A stretch of DNA of 64,000 nucleotides from Runella slithyformis DSM 19594 (GCF_000218895.1 NC_015703.1:6027001-6091000), one strand, 5' to 3'. Counted from the first letter of the stretch, positions 39,551-48,602 are shown. A program made the numbers and translations. Notes: generated from the letters alone by a model not told the origin.

Positions 39551-40174
39551 ATGTCTGAGCCGTTTTATCCTATTCCCCCCTCTTTCGGTGCCCTGATGAA
39601 ACCACAGGGCGCCGAAAGAAACTTTGTAGAAGAACTCAAGACGCTGCATACGTATGAGGAAGCCATAAAACGATTTGGGGGTGAGAAAAAACTGCAGGAA
39701 TTTCCGCTCATTGACAAACTGCTCAAATCATTTTCATTGAGTTCTTTTTCAGAGCTTAAGCAGAAACTGCCCTTTCAAGAACTGATTGACTATCTGGCGG
39801 AAGAAACCATCGTTCAAAAAATAACGGTGGAAGAATCCATTATCCAAAACATAAATCTTTACCTGTCTTCCAAGCCAAAGGAGTTCTATTTCGATCGTGA
39901 ATATGGCTGTATTGTGCATAATTATGATTTCAGGCAACTCAACGACACCCCGAGTAAAGACCAGCTGAAACGCACGATTTCCGATTACCTGCAAAAATTT
40001 GAAAAACGTATCACGGTCAATACCGTCAGTATCGAAATAAACGATGTGCAGGAATCAGTGGAAGGAAGCCATCCGCGTATCTGCCGCTACATCACCATCA
40101 CGATAGCCGGTATACTTGTCCAAACACAGGAACGGCTCAGGGAGATGAAATTCAGGCTGGTACGCTATACTTAA
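39551..40174 (+). CDS. tssE: T6SS baseplate protein TssE (gp25-like)
   Basis: 207 residues. TssE joins the sheath to the baseplate. The gp25-like domain is in the C-terminal two thirds: ESIIQNINLYLSSKPKEFYFDREYGC, YDFRQLND, and the segment ISDYLQKFEKRITVNTVSIEINDVQE. An N-terminal helical extension (1-about 75) is longer than in Proteobacterial TssE. Located directly before tssF. Confidence 0.85.
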   Translation: MSEPFYPIPPSFGALMKPQGAERNFVEELKTLHTYEEAIKRFGGEKKLQEFPLIDKLLKSFSLSSFSELKQKLPFQELIDYLAEETIVQKITVEESIIQNINLYLSSKPKEFYFDREYGCIVHNYDFRQLNDTPSKDQLKRTISDYLQKFEKRITVNTVSIEINDVQESVEGSHPRICRYITITIAGILVQTQERLREMKFRLVRYT

Positions 40175-40200
40175 AATGCCGACAACTCAGTAAGTAAGGT

Positions 40201-42024
40201 ATGTACAACGACCCTAAACGCTATAAAACGCGAGAGTATATCCGCAATGAAATGATTCGAGAGGTGGCAAACCTGTGGAATTATGACGACAGCGATGTGG
40301 CCATTGAAAGCTTCGACCCTTTGGTTGGGATGCTTTTAGGGGCATTTGCCACAAGTATTGAAGGTATTCATCATGAGTTGGACAACTCCCGGAGCAGGAT
40401 CATTCGGCGCTTGGCGCACTTACTCACGCCCGATGTTCTTTCCGGCCCGCAGGCAGCCCACGCAGTCATGAAAGTCGGTATCGTGGATACATCGTATACG
40501 GTTTCACCGCAGGACATTTTTACCTGCAATGCCTCCGGAAAAGAGTTTCATTTTACCCCGGCCGGGCAGTACACATTATACAATTGTAAGCTGGCGGCCC
40601 AGATCATTCAGAACCGGGTCAAGACCCTCGGGTCGGCTCCCCGTGAGAATTTTTTAAACGAGATACTGCCGCATAACGAAGTGTGGGTAGGGATAAATAT
40701 GGACAGTGGACCGGAAGAGTTTGACCGTCTACCGTTCTTTTTTGATTGGCGAAATGACCCCGCCCGACGCTCATACCTTCCCCTTTTGGGTGATGTACGA
40801 ATGCTTACCGAGTCAGGTGAGGAACTTAAAATCATGCCCGGCTTAGTGAATATCAGCCCGGCCTCGGGCACCGCAGATGATTTTGATCCCACCGCGCAGG
40901 CCGAGCGAATGACCCAACGGTTTTACAATGCTCACTTCCTGAGTATCAGCAACACGCATCGCCAAACGGGGCAGCGCATCGTGCTTCAGAAAAAGAAACA
41001 CCCTGAGGAACTCGCTTCCCTGTTGAATCCGGAGGAATTACAAAAGATTTTCCTACAGGAGCTGGTTTGGATAAAGATCCGATTTCCCGGAGGAATGGCC
41101 CCCGATGTCCTTTCCCGAATCGTTGTAGATATCAACGCTTTTCCCGTCTTAAATCGGAGGGCCCTGCGTCCGACGTTTGACCTGCGTCCTTTGTTCAATG
41201 TATTTCCGATCAACGTGGAAGAAAGCGATTTCTTTTTCGGAATCATTGATATCGAAACCCCTATGGGCATAAAACTCAGCAACAGCCGGCAATTCACCCG
41301 CGACAGCACGAATCAGTACTTACTGCGTCAGGGAGGAGTAGCGCGTTTTGACGAACGGGACGCCTCGGAAATGATCTCCTACCTGACCGATCTGCTGCGC
41401 GACGAAAGTGCGATGTTTATGGCACTGGGACGGGGCAGTTTGGAAACTGATATTGAAGAAATCAGAAAACACCTCGAGCGAATCAATAAAGATCTGAAAA
41501 AAGACAGTTTTCCCAACTGGTTTGTCTCCGTAAAAACGGCGGAAAAAAGCGGCAGGATCGTCCTGAACTATTGGGTAACGAAGGCCGACCTTGCCAACAA
41601 CATCGCATTTAATACGAAACTGAACCGAGACCGCGCCAACAAGGCTTTTAACGATGAAATGACGGTATTCCTTACCACTACCCAAGGCGGACAGCGCCCT
41701 TTGCAGGGCGATGAGTATCTGCCCGTCTTCAGAAAAGCGCTCCTGACTCGCGGAAGAATCGTAACCTTTGAAGATTATAAAGCCGTATGCATGAGTGAGT
41801 TGGGCAATCAAATCAGCGAAGTCAACGTAAAGAAAGGCTTCGGTGTAGGCTCTGCCCAAGACCAAGGACTGCAGCAAACCGTAGATATTTACCTGACGCC
41901 CAATCCGCTTAAACCCCAAAGCCGGGAGCAATGGGGCGAACTCAAAGCCCGGCTGCTGAATAGCCTCGAAGACCAATCCTCAGGGATTTTTCCCATCCGA
42001 ATCTTTGTACACGGTGAACAGTAA
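40201..42024 (+). CDS. tssF: T6SS baseplate protein TssF
   Basis: 607 residues, the usual length. Forms the baseplate wedge with TssG and TssE. Family features include the start DPKRYKTREYIRNEMIREVANLW, the helix SRSRIIRRLAHLLTPD, and a C-terminal gpJ-like end (PLQGDEYLPVFRKALLTRGRIVTFEDYKAVC). It is followed 12 bp later by tssG. Confidence 0.9.
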   Translation: MYNDPKRYKTREYIRNEMIREVANLWNYDDSDVAIESFDPLVGMLLGAFATSIEGIHHELDNSRSRIIRRLAHLLTPDVLSGPQAAHAVMKVGIVDTSYTVSPQDIFTCNASGKEFHFTPAGQYTLYNCKLAAQIIQNRVKTLGSAPRENFLNEILPHNEVWVGINMDSGPEEFDRLPFFFDWRNDPARRSYLPLLGDVRMLTESGEELKIMPGLVNISPASGTADDFDPTAQAERMTQRFYNAHFLSISNTHRQTGQRIVLQKKKHPEELASLLNPEELQKIFLQELVWIKIRFPGGMAPDVLSRIVVDINAFPVLNRRALRPTFDLRPLFNVFPINVEESDFFFGIIDIETPMGIKLSNSRQFTRDSTNQYLLRQGGVARFDERDASEMISYLTDLLRDESAMFMALGRGSLETDIEEIRKHLERINKDLKKDSFPNWFVSVKTAEKSGRIVLNYWVTKADLANNIAFNTKLNRDRANKAFNDEMTVFLTTTQGGQRPLQGDEYLPVFRKALLTRGRIVTFEDYKAVCMSELGNQISEVNVKKGFGVGSAQDQGLQQTVDIYLTPNPLKPQSREQWGELKARLLNSLEDQSSGIFPIRIFVHGEQ

Positions 42025-42036
42025 AATTGCAATGCC

Positions 42037-43038
42037 ATGAACGCTGAAGAGCTCAGTAAAATACCGGAACAATTGGCCGTGAAACGATTACGGGTAGAAG
42101 GCATTGTGGATGAACTCGTCTCTCATGGCATCTATCCGGCCCAAAAAATAATCATTGCCCCGGAACGCTCGTCCTCTTATCACTATGAACGCGATATCAG
42201 TGACGTTTACGAAGTCCACAATCAATATTCGGGCAGTGTCCGGTGCAGGCTAAACACCCCGCGGGACGGTCTCTATGAGTCGCTTCCCGAAAGGCTTTTT
42301 CATAAGCCTTCGGGAAGGATCAAAGACAATGAGCAGTGGTACGAACTCCGCAAAGAAGAACGCCGGCAGGAACAGGAAGCCCGTCAATTTTTATTGCCCT
42401 TTGACAATGCCCTCGGTCATCAGCGGGTTCGGATTGAGCAATTTGAAAAAAAGGCATTGGCAGGGCAGGAAAAAGGGTTTCTGGACGAATTTTTGGCCCT
42501 ATTTTGGCCCGATGCCCCCCAGCTTGAGCTATCGGAACACCAACAGTTCGTACTGTTTCAGCTCACGGTCATTGCCCATAAAGTCGCCGGAAATATACAG
42601 TGGACCCGGGATTGCTTTGAACAAATGCTGAATGATCGGGTCCGCATTACGTATGAAAACAACCCGTATACCCTGCCCGTCGAAACGGTCTTTGCACCGC
42701 TGGGAGCAGCCATCATGGGGGTTGATTCTATCCTTAACAGCGGCCGGTACCCAAAAGGGAGAAGGTTAAAAATACAGATCGGCCCCCTCTCGTATGAGCG
42801 TATGAGCCATTACTTTCCAAACCAAAAGAGTGAAAGACTGCTGCATTTTCTGTGCAATCTGCTTATTCCCGTTGAGTTGGATTGGACCTCGGAACTGCTG
42901 CCAAAAGTGCGAAAAGACCCCGAAAACGAAGCCGATGCCATCGAGCCAGGTGAGAAAACACCGGAAACACTGATCTCATTTCATTTACATAACGATACCC
43001 AAAAAGCGGTTTTAGGGTATACCACAGTCTTAGGCTGA
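42037..43038 (+). CDS. tssG: T6SS baseplate protein TssG
   Basis: 333 residues, downstream of tssF as in all T6SS clusters. Partner of TssF in the wedge. The C-terminal half (VRITYENNPYTLPVE, GPLSYERMSHYFPNQK, PVELDWTSEL) resembles Bacteroidota TssG. Divergent from Proteobacterial TssG, so identification leans on gene order and length. Confidence 0.82.
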   Translation: MNAEELSKIPEQLAVKRLRVEGIVDELVSHGIYPAQKIIIAPERSSSYHYERDISDVYEVHNQYSGSVRCRLNTPRDGLYESLPERLFHKPSGRIKDNEQWYELRKEERRQEQEARQFLLPFDNALGHQRVRIEQFEKKALAGQEKGFLDEFLALFWPDAPQLELSEHQQFVLFQLTVIAHKVAGNIQWTRDCFEQMLNDRVRITYENNPYTLPVETVFAPLGAAIMGVDSILNSGRYPKGRRLKIQIGPLSYERMSHYFPNQKSERLLHFLCNLLIPVELDWTSELLPKVRKDPENEADAIEPGEKTPETLISFHLHNDTQKAVLGYTTVLG

Positions 43039-43060
43039 ATCAAAACCGGATATCAAAAAT

Positions 43061-43909
43061 ATGGTATTTTCTATAGGTACATTGGTCATTTTCAGTAGCT
43101 GCCTTGCCATTGCCGTGCTTTCTACAGCGCTGTTATACATTCAGGAAGCCTCCAAAATAAACGGGATCAGGCTTTTTTTAGGGGCTTTAGGTCTTGTGCT
43201 GCTATTTGGCATAACGGGAGTAGCGCTATCCAAAACGCGCTCACTTCCCGTGGTCTTTGCTGTACTTTCCCTGCTCTCCTCTGTATCGGGCATTGTTTAT
43301 ACCGTTTGGGGCCGCCGATTTTTCCAATGGTATACCCGGGAGTCTTTTGCTTCAGGAATGATGACATTTATTGTATGGGGCGGGTGGGCCGCGGCGGGCT
43401 TTACAACGGTATATGGCCTGATTTCTCCGAAGGCGACCGTATTTTTAGCTGACTTAATCGTGGGGATCGTACCCATTATCCTGCCTTACCTGATCAGTAA
43501 ATCCTATGATTTTTGGCTCAGCATCCCCCAACTGAAATACAAAAAATGGTATTATGACCCTCAGGTATCTCTGCCCGTATTGGAACCGATCAATATTGTC
43601 AGAGTAAACATGCAGTTTACCAGAATCCCCGATGAGCCGGAACCTGTATTTGAAGGGTATTGGGTAGAATTGCCCGGCGACAAAGAACTGGGCACATTGT
43701 TTCATTATTTTATTTACTCGCACAACAACCGTCATCGAGAACACAAAAAAGATCCGATCAGGGTTGATATCAACGGAAAAAAAATGGGGTGGCTGCTGTA
43801 TAAACAAAATGCGTTGGGTCAACGCATGTATTTAAACACCGACCTTTCGCCGGTTCAAAATAACATCACGGACAATGAAACGATCTTCGCACAAAGTTTT
43901 TCAAATTAA
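43061..43909 (+). CDS. tssN: T6SSiii inner-membrane protein TssN
   Basis: 282 residues. Four to five membrane helices in the first about 150 residues (FSIGTLVIFSSCLAIAV, LFLGALGLVLLFGITGV, LPVVFAVLSLLSSVSGIVY, MMTFIVWGGWAAAGFTTVYG, and a last one near FLADLIVGIVPIILPYL) are followed by a cytoplasmic beta-rich domain (about 160-282). This layout fits TssN, which with TssO, P, Q and R replaces TssJLM in Bacteroidota T6SSs. It lies between tssG and tssK. Confidence 0.82.
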   Translation: MVFSIGTLVIFSSCLAIAVLSTALLYIQEASKINGIRLFLGALGLVLLFGITGVALSKTRSLPVVFAVLSLLSSVSGIVYTVWGRRFFQWYTRESFASGMMTFIVWGGWAAAGFTTVYGLISPKATVFLADLIVGIVPIILPYLISKSYDFWLSIPQLKYKKWYYDPQVSLPVLEPINIVRVNMQFTRIPDEPEPVFEGYWVELPGDKELGTLFHYFIYSHNNRHREHKKDPIRVDINGKKMGWLLYKQNALGQRMYLNTDLSPVQNNITDNETIFAQSFSN

Positions 43910-43914
43910 TCCTT

Positions 43915-45027
43915 ATGTTCTTACCTGAAATTAAATACAATTTTGTCAATTGGCGTGATGGAATGAAAATCACGCAAAAGCATTTTACCGAAAATGACTT
44001 TGCCGCGAAGGATGCCATCAGAGATATTGCAGCCATTCATACCACTAATTTCAGCTATGGACTGCTTTCTGCGGATGACGGTATGACCTCGGCTTTATCA
44101 GCGCCGATATTGGCAGGCGACGTGATACAGATCACCGAATGCAGGGGTATCACTCCCGGAGGCGTTCGTATTGAATGGAAATCGTTAAAAGACCATCCTG
44201 TACTCAGTTTATCATTGCTGGATTATAAATTCAAACTTGGCTCAGCCGGGGTATTTTACGTCGTCATCAAGGCAGACCCTTTCAAAACCGTTGAAGTAGG
44301 CGAGTATACCGGTGACGACGGGTTGAACCGACGCCCGTACCTGGCCGTCAAACCCACCTTGGATTTGCTCTCAATGCATGACATGCTCTCGGATGCGTAC
44401 AGTTTTCCGATCTGCCGCCTGCGCTTTGAAAATCAGCGTTTTTCCATTGACCACGAATACATTCCTCCATCGGTCAATATTCACGGGGAAGGGTTGTTGT
44501 GGTATTACGAAAGTTGCGGTACCTTATTGAATAACATTCAGCAGTTGGCCGTGCAAATCGTCCGAAAAATCGGCGGTATGCAAAACAGAAGCAGCGTTGC
44601 GGTAGATATTCACCGAATTTTGGAAAAAGTACTTATTCACTGTGCCGAATCCATGGATTATTATCGGATCGTGGTCAAAGAACTGTCGCCCGTGTATATG
44701 GCTGAATACTTTATGAGGCTGGCCCGCATGTTTCGGATCTCCTTCGACTGCCTGCCCGAAACCAACGCTGCGGTCCTTTTTAATTATTTCCAAAATACCA
44801 TCGCCGGCACTACCGGTGTCTTTAAAACACCGGTATCGGCCGCCTCAAAGTCGCTCATTGATTCCATGATCGACAACGTACTGATAAGCCAATACAGTCA
44901 TAACGACAGTACGATGCTGTTTGACAGTATCGTACGGTTTTTAGACTTTATGGATTTTTTCTTACAGAAACTCATCACGCTCAACTATGCTGATAATAAA
45001 GGCAGTTGGGACATTTATGCAAAATAA
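43915..45027 (+). CDS. tssK: T6SS baseplate-membrane connector TssK
   Basis: 370 residues, no signal peptide or membrane helix. TssK joins the baseplate to the membrane complex. The start WRDGMKITQKHFTENDFAAKD is the hallmark N-terminal motif (the W-x-x-G-M-x(3)-Q-H-F type). The C-terminal domain, which contacts TssN in T6SSiii, is helical (IRKIGGMQNRSSVAVDIHRILEKV). Begins 5 bp after tssN. Confidence 0.9.
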   Translation: MFLPEIKYNFVNWRDGMKITQKHFTENDFAAKDAIRDIAAIHTTNFSYGLLSADDGMTSALSAPILAGDVIQITECRGITPGGVRIEWKSLKDHPVLSLSLLDYKFKLGSAGVFYVVIKADPFKTVEVGEYTGDDGLNRRPYLAVKPTLDLLSMHDMLSDAYSFPICRLRFENQRFSIDHEYIPPSVNIHGEGLLWYYESCGTLLNNIQQLAVQIVRKIGGMQNRSSVAVDIHRILEKVLIHCAESMDYYRIVVKELSPVYMAEYFMRLARMFRISFDCLPETNAAVLFNYFQNTIAGTTGVFKTPVSAASKSLIDSMIDNVLISQYSHNDSTMLFDSIVRFLDFMDFFLQKLITLNYADNKGSWDIYAK

Positions 45028-45043
45028 CTCAAACAACTGAACC

Positions 45044-45343
45044 ATGGGAAAACCCGCCGCCCGCGTGGGCGATATGCACACCTGCCCGATGGTCACTCCC
45101 GGATTGCCGCCTATACCGCACGTGGGCGGACCTATTGCGGGTCCCGGTGTACCCTCGGTCTTAATCGGCGGAATGCCCGCCGCTCACGTAGGCGATACCT
45201 GCATATGTGTAGGTCCGCCCGATTCAGCGACCATGGGATCAGCCTCCGTGATCATCGGCGGCACGCCGGCAGTACGTATGGGCGATATGACCGCCCACGG
45301 GGGGATCATAGCGATGGGCCTGCCTACGGTATTGATCGGCTGA
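45044..45343 (+). CDS. PAAR-repeat spike-tip protein
   Basis: 99 residues. PAAR proteins sharpen the VgrG tip. The start PAARVGDMHTCP and the repeats VGGPIAGPGVPSVLIGG, PAAHVGDTCIC and PAVRMGDMTAHGG are the PAAR signature, with His/Cys residues that bind a zinc ion at the apex. No C-terminal toxin domain is fused, so this is a bare tip. Confidence 0.94.
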   Translation: MGKPAARVGDMHTCPMVTPGLPPIPHVGGPIAGPGVPSVLIGGMPAAHVGDTCICVGPPDSATMGSASVIIGGTPAVRMGDMTAHGGIIAMGLPTVLIG

Positions 45344-45382
45344 TCTTAAAAAAAGAAACATTTCACTTTTAACTGCGTAAAA

Positions 45383-45862
45383 ATGAACAAACCGAGTGTG
45401 TTTATCGGTCTAAGTCTCCTTTCGGTCATTTGCATTGCCCTGCTATTTGTTTTGGTGGGAAAACCGTATAACTCTTCCTCCGACAATCCAACCCTTTCTT
45501 CCTCCGACGAATCGCGATTCATTGCCGATGTCAAAGAGCTGGACACGTTATACTTAAAACTGCAGAAAGCGGCTTACCTTAAAGATGTCAAGGCCACTGC
45601 ACAGGTAAACATCCGCTGGGAAAAACAAAAAGATGCCTTCCTGACGCGCTATACCTCCAATCCGGTTTTAGCCAAATTGGCCGCGCAGGTGCATAATAAC
45701 TACCGGCAGCGGGTGAAAGTGCTCAAAGAAACGTATCGAATGAAGGCTGTTACGTTTTCAAAAGCCGAACAGCTGAAAGAGGCCATCACGTCTGAAGAGG
45801 CCCAAAAAGAAGAATTGAAAGCTGAAAATCAAATGATCAAACAGGCATTGCTTACGCTGTAA
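45383..45862 (+). CDS. TssO-like membrane-anchored coiled-coil protein (first copy)
   Basis: 159 residues: one N-terminal membrane helix (about 6-26) then a periplasmic segment that is largely helical or coiled coil (FSKAEQLKEAITSEEAQKEELKAENQMIKQ). This is the layout of TssO. The next gene has the same layout, length and operon position, so they look like an ancient pair. The split of roles is unknown, and this copy could be TssO or an unrelated envelope component of the same kind. Confidence 0.6.
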   Translation: MNKPSVFIGLSLLSVICIALLFVLVGKPYNSSSDNPTLSSSDESRFIADVKELDTLYLKLQKAAYLKDVKATAQVNIRWEKQKDAFLTRYTSNPVLAKLAAQVHNNYRQRVKVLKETYRMKAVTFSKAEQLKEAITSEEAQKEELKAENQMIKQALLTL

Positions 45863-45878
45863 ATCCGACATCCAAACC

Positions 45879-46358
45879 ATGATACAAGCTGAAAATGCCG
45901 ACATCCGAGCCCAAAAGATCCGCCAATTTATCATCACCAACATTGGATTTATTCTGATCTGCTCGTTTTTCTTTTATTGGGCATTGGTCAGAATTCCGGC
46001 AGTATACCAACACGACCGTACGCTTACCGCCGCCCGTCTGAATGAGTTTTTGAGCAATACGGCCAAAGCAGATACACTGGTTACCCAAATTCAGTCAACA
46101 TCGAATATTCGGCAGAAATCAATGGTTGACTTTTATGAATGGATGAATGCCCTGAAAGAAAGCTACCCTCAGCCCCTTTTTCAGTGTGTGCTCGACAGCT
46201 ATCTGAAGCGCGTGGATGAAATTGAAAATGCCCGTCAAAGGGATACCTCCCTGCTGAGTTTGGAGCAACGATACCAAACCATCAAAGCTGAAACGACTGC
46301 CCTGCTTGCTCAAAATGCAGCTCTCAAACAGGAATTAGCCCAAAAGAAAGCTCAATAA
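45879..46358 (+). CDS. tssO: TssO-like membrane-anchored coiled-coil protein (second copy)
   Basis: 159 residues, same length as its neighbour. A membrane helix at about residues 18-38 (ITNIGFILICSFFFYWALV) is followed by a periplasmic helical region ending in a coiled coil (SLEQRYQTIKAETTALLAQNAALKQEL). It fits TssO, a piece of the T6SSiii trans-envelope complex. Last gene of the T6SS operon. The convergent rhodanese gene begins 32 bp later and I see no terminator between them. Confidence 0.65.
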   Translation: MIQAENADIRAQKIRQFIITNIGFILICSFFFYWALVRIPAVYQHDRTLTAARLNEFLSNTAKADTLVTQIQSTSNIRQKSMVDFYEWMNALKESYPQPLFQCVLDSYLKRVDEIENARQRDTSLLSLEQRYQTIKAETTALLAQNAALKQELAQKKAQ

Positions 46359-46389
46359 CGGGTAAGCGGTGTAAATCAGGGAAAAATGC

Positions 46390-46692
46390 TTAATCCTCCA
46401 CCTCCAGTATACCTCCTTTGAGATGGCAAATATGCTTGTGTTGAAATTCTTCGGCGCGGCCATAATCTTTAGCCGCCACGCGGGAGCGGGTGCCGTTGGT
46501 GCAAACCACAATAAGGGTCTGGTAATGATGCAGTTCCGGGCGGCGTTCGCGGATATCGGCGAGAGGGATATTAATGCCGCCGATGTTAAACTCTTCAAAC
46601 TCCCAGGGCTCCCGTACATCCACAATGACAGCAAGGGGTTGCTGCGCCATGGTCTCGACTTCTGAAAGCGATATGTCGTGATAGGTATTCAA
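46390..46692 (-). CDS. Rhodanese-domain protein
   Basis: 100 residues, a single rhodanese domain without signal peptide. Cytoplasmic persulfide carrier or thiosulfate sulfurtransferase. Typical start of the fold VIVDVREPWEFEEFNIGG and active-site loop CTNGTRS with Cys64. It is the last of a short minus-strand run with the PDZ/hydrolase gene, ten bases apart. Confidence 0.9.
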   Translation of the reverse strand: MNTYHDISLSEVETMAQQPLAVIVDVREPWEFEEFNIGGINIPLADIRERRPELHHYQTLIVVCTNGTRSRVAAKDYGRAEEFQHKHICHLKGGILEVED

Positions 46693-46702
46693 AATGCCTG
46701 CT

Positions 46703-47695
46703 TTATTTCCGGTCCTGTTGTTTCATCCACTGAACGGTCACCTCAATGATTGCAGGGTTAAAATGACTTCGTGCATAGTCTGCGTACTTCCCTGATTTCT
46801 GCCATTGAACGGATTCGCTGTAGGACAGCACTTTACTGAAACTGTGGTCTGTTTCTTTTAGTAATTTGTAGGTACCCAGATTGGGGCGCACTTCATTGAC
46901 AATCTGAGCAATGCTCTGTGCTGACTCCGCACTGATGGCCCGACTGTCAAACTCGCCATACATGGCAAGGGTCGGCACGGCCGTTTGGGCCCACGCCTGC
47001 GTTAGATTATGGTGCTGCAATTCTGAAAAATAAACCGGCAAACGCCCAAAAAATGTACCCCGATGATACGAAAGAGGATTCTCTTTTGAAGTAAGAATGG
47101 CCTCATAGTCGGGTTCCTGAAGAAGTTCCGTAGAGGTTTTGCCCTGAACCAGCCAATCATACAGCAGGGGCATAACCATTCGGGTGTTGGCCTCAATGGA
47201 GATAAGCGATTCATTATCCAATCCGGGTTGTTTACGAAATACATCCAGCATATGTTCAAACCAAGGTTTTACTACGGTGCCGTATACCATCATTCCGATT
47301 GGTTTGGAACCGGACTGAGCGGTCAGTAAAGGCGCAATGGTGCCGCCCATTGCGTGCCCAAATACGTAAATACGGGTACTGTCAACAAAAGAAAGTTTTT
47401 GGAAGGATGAAAAAGCATTTTGAAAAGCGGCTAATTCTTCCGCGTAACTCAACCTACTGCAATCTTTTGTACCGGAACTCTCGCCTACGCCGGGTTTTTC
47501 GACCCTGAAAACGACGTACCCGGCATTCACCCACCCATCTATCAATCTTTTGACCGGCGACAGCGGATCATGGGAGAAATCAATAGAGGTACATTCGTGT
47601 CCCTGAATGTAAAATACCGCCGGAAAGCGCCCCCCCCCCCGTCGGTTTGTGAACAATGGAGCGCAAAAAGCCGCGTTGGTAGGGAACCTCTCCAT
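46703..47695 (-). CDS. Alpha/beta hydrolase half of a frameshifted PDZ-hydrolase gene
   Basis: Open frame of 330 codons. Its natural protein begins at the junction near 47640, where the frame of the upstream PDZ part would join if the 11-G tract had 10 or 13 bases. The hydrolase part has YIQGHECTSIDFS, then VFGHAMGG as the nucleophile elbow (Gly-His-Ala-Met-Gly in place of GxSxG, so the usual Ser is Ala), the acid region in AMYGEFDSRAIS, and the likely catalytic His in KETDHSFSKVL. The family is dienelactone-hydrolase/prolyl-oligopeptidase-like. The missing nucleophile Ser is odd, and this may be a non-catalytic or altered enzyme. Confidence 0.72.
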   Translation of the reverse strand: MERFPTNAAFCAPLFTNRRGGGRFPAVFYIQGHECTSIDFSHDPLSPVKRLIDGWVNAGYVVFRVEKPGVGESSGTKDCSRLSYAEELAAFQNAFSSFQKLSFVDSTRIYVFGHAMGGTIAPLLTAQSGSKPIGMMVYGTVVKPWFEHMLDVFRKQPGLDNESLISIEANTRMVMPLLYDWLVQGKTSTELLQEPDYEAILTSKENPLSYHRGTFFGRLPVYFSELQHHNLTQAWAQTAVPTLAMYGEFDSRAISAESAQSIAQIVNEVRPNLGTYKLLKETDHSFSKVLSYSESVQWQKSGKYADYARSHFNPAIIEVTVQWMKQQDRK

Positions 47696-48092
47696 AGATG
47701 ACTTCGCCTTGGGTGGACTCTTTAGGCCCGGCCATCACACTGCCAACCGCACGGCTTTTTTTTCTGTTTCGAATGTACGTAATTGAGATCGGCTCCTGTT
47801 CGTAGAGTTGCTGCTCCAGTTGCCGAAAATCCGAGAGGTAAAGGGAGTCCGTTTCATTGATCGAAACCAGAATATCACCGGGCTGAATCCCCAAACGAGC
47901 CGCCGTAAAATCAGGCATTACGTCTTTCACCAAAATACCGTGCCTGTCAGGTAACCGCTGCCGGAGCATTAACGAGTCAGTTACTTCGGTATACTTTATA
48001 CCCAGGCTCCCTTTGTGGCGCAGGTGTTGAGCAATGGTGGTCAGTGAAACAACCAAAAGTAAAGAGAATAAAAAGCCGATTTTGAAGCGCAT
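47580..48092 (-). CDS. PDZ-domain half of a frameshifted PDZ-hydrolase gene
   Basis: 170 codons, with signal peptide (cleavage near TTIAQ) and a PDZ domain (about 35-110: GILVKDVMPDFTAARLGIQPGDILVSIN). After HKPTGGG at the 11-G tract the reading frame runs into about 17 non-homologous residues and stops. Removing one G (10 in total) would join the frame to the hydrolase and give one exported protein of about 460 residues. Either a slippery-tract switch, a decayed gene, or a sequencing error. Confidence 0.78.
   Translation of the reverse strand: MRFKIGFLFSLLLVVSLTTIAQHLRHKGSLGIKYTEVTDSLMLRQRLPDRHGILVKDVMPDFTAARLGIQPGDILVSINETDSLYLSDFRQLEQQLYEQEPISITYIRNRKKSRAVGSVMAGPKESTQGEVIYGEVPYQRGFLRSIVHKPTGGGALSGGILHSGTRMYLY
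47630..47640. repeat. Homopolymer of 11 C (11 G in the coding strand) at the frame break
   Basis: It sits exactly where the PDZ frame and the hydrolase frame overlap. Ten G would put the two parts in one frame, eleven puts them out. Confidence 0.9.
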
Positions 48093-48168
48093 TGAATTTT
48101 GGAGTTAGTGTTTCTCCCTGCCGGACGTATATCCATGGCAACGAACAGGCCGCGCGGGAGATACATAT

Positions 48169-48573
48169 CTACAAAGGTCGTGCCTGAAAAGTAATTTCTG
48201 AAAGCAGTCCGACGGCATTAAATCGTAAGATGGCCTTCTGAGCGGCTGATTTTTGGGTTATATCCGTGCAATGCACTCCTTTATCCAGAAAATAGACGTA
48301 GAAGTTTTGGTCACGTGCGCCGAGCTGATGTATATCCGGACGCCCCAACATAAACCCCACTTCATCGATATGCTTTCCCAAAAGTTCACCCTGAATCTTC
48401 ACAAACTCACTTTCAAGCCCTTTTCTGACGCCTTTACACCCCCCTCGGTCACTTCTCCATTTTACTAAATCCAGATTTCCGATCTTCTCAGGAGCCGAAG
48501 AGCAGGCTGAAAGCAGCATTAATGGTATAATAAGAGCAATTAAGCCCGTATAAATGTGTTTTATTTCTTTCAT
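48169..48573 (-). CDS. Small lipoprotein of unknown function
   Basis: 134 residues with lipobox LLSAC. The mature part reads VKWRSDRGGCKGVRKGLESEF, then HIDEVGFMLGRPDIHQLGARDQNFYVYFLDKGVHC. The latter resembles the fold of the SmpA/OmlA (BamE-like) group, a short domain with a GxP turn after a helix. I would not name it. About 76 bp from the PDZ gene, same strand. Confidence 0.75.
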   Translation of the reverse strand: MKEIKHIYTGLIALIIPLMLLSACSSAPEKIGNLDLVKWRSDRGGCKGVRKGLESEFVKIQGELLGKHIDEVGFMLGRPDIHQLGARDQNFYVYFLDKGVHCTDITQKSAAQKAILRFNAVGLLSEITFQARPL

Positions 48574-48602
48574 ATAAATCTCTTTAAAACATAAAAAATG
48601 AT

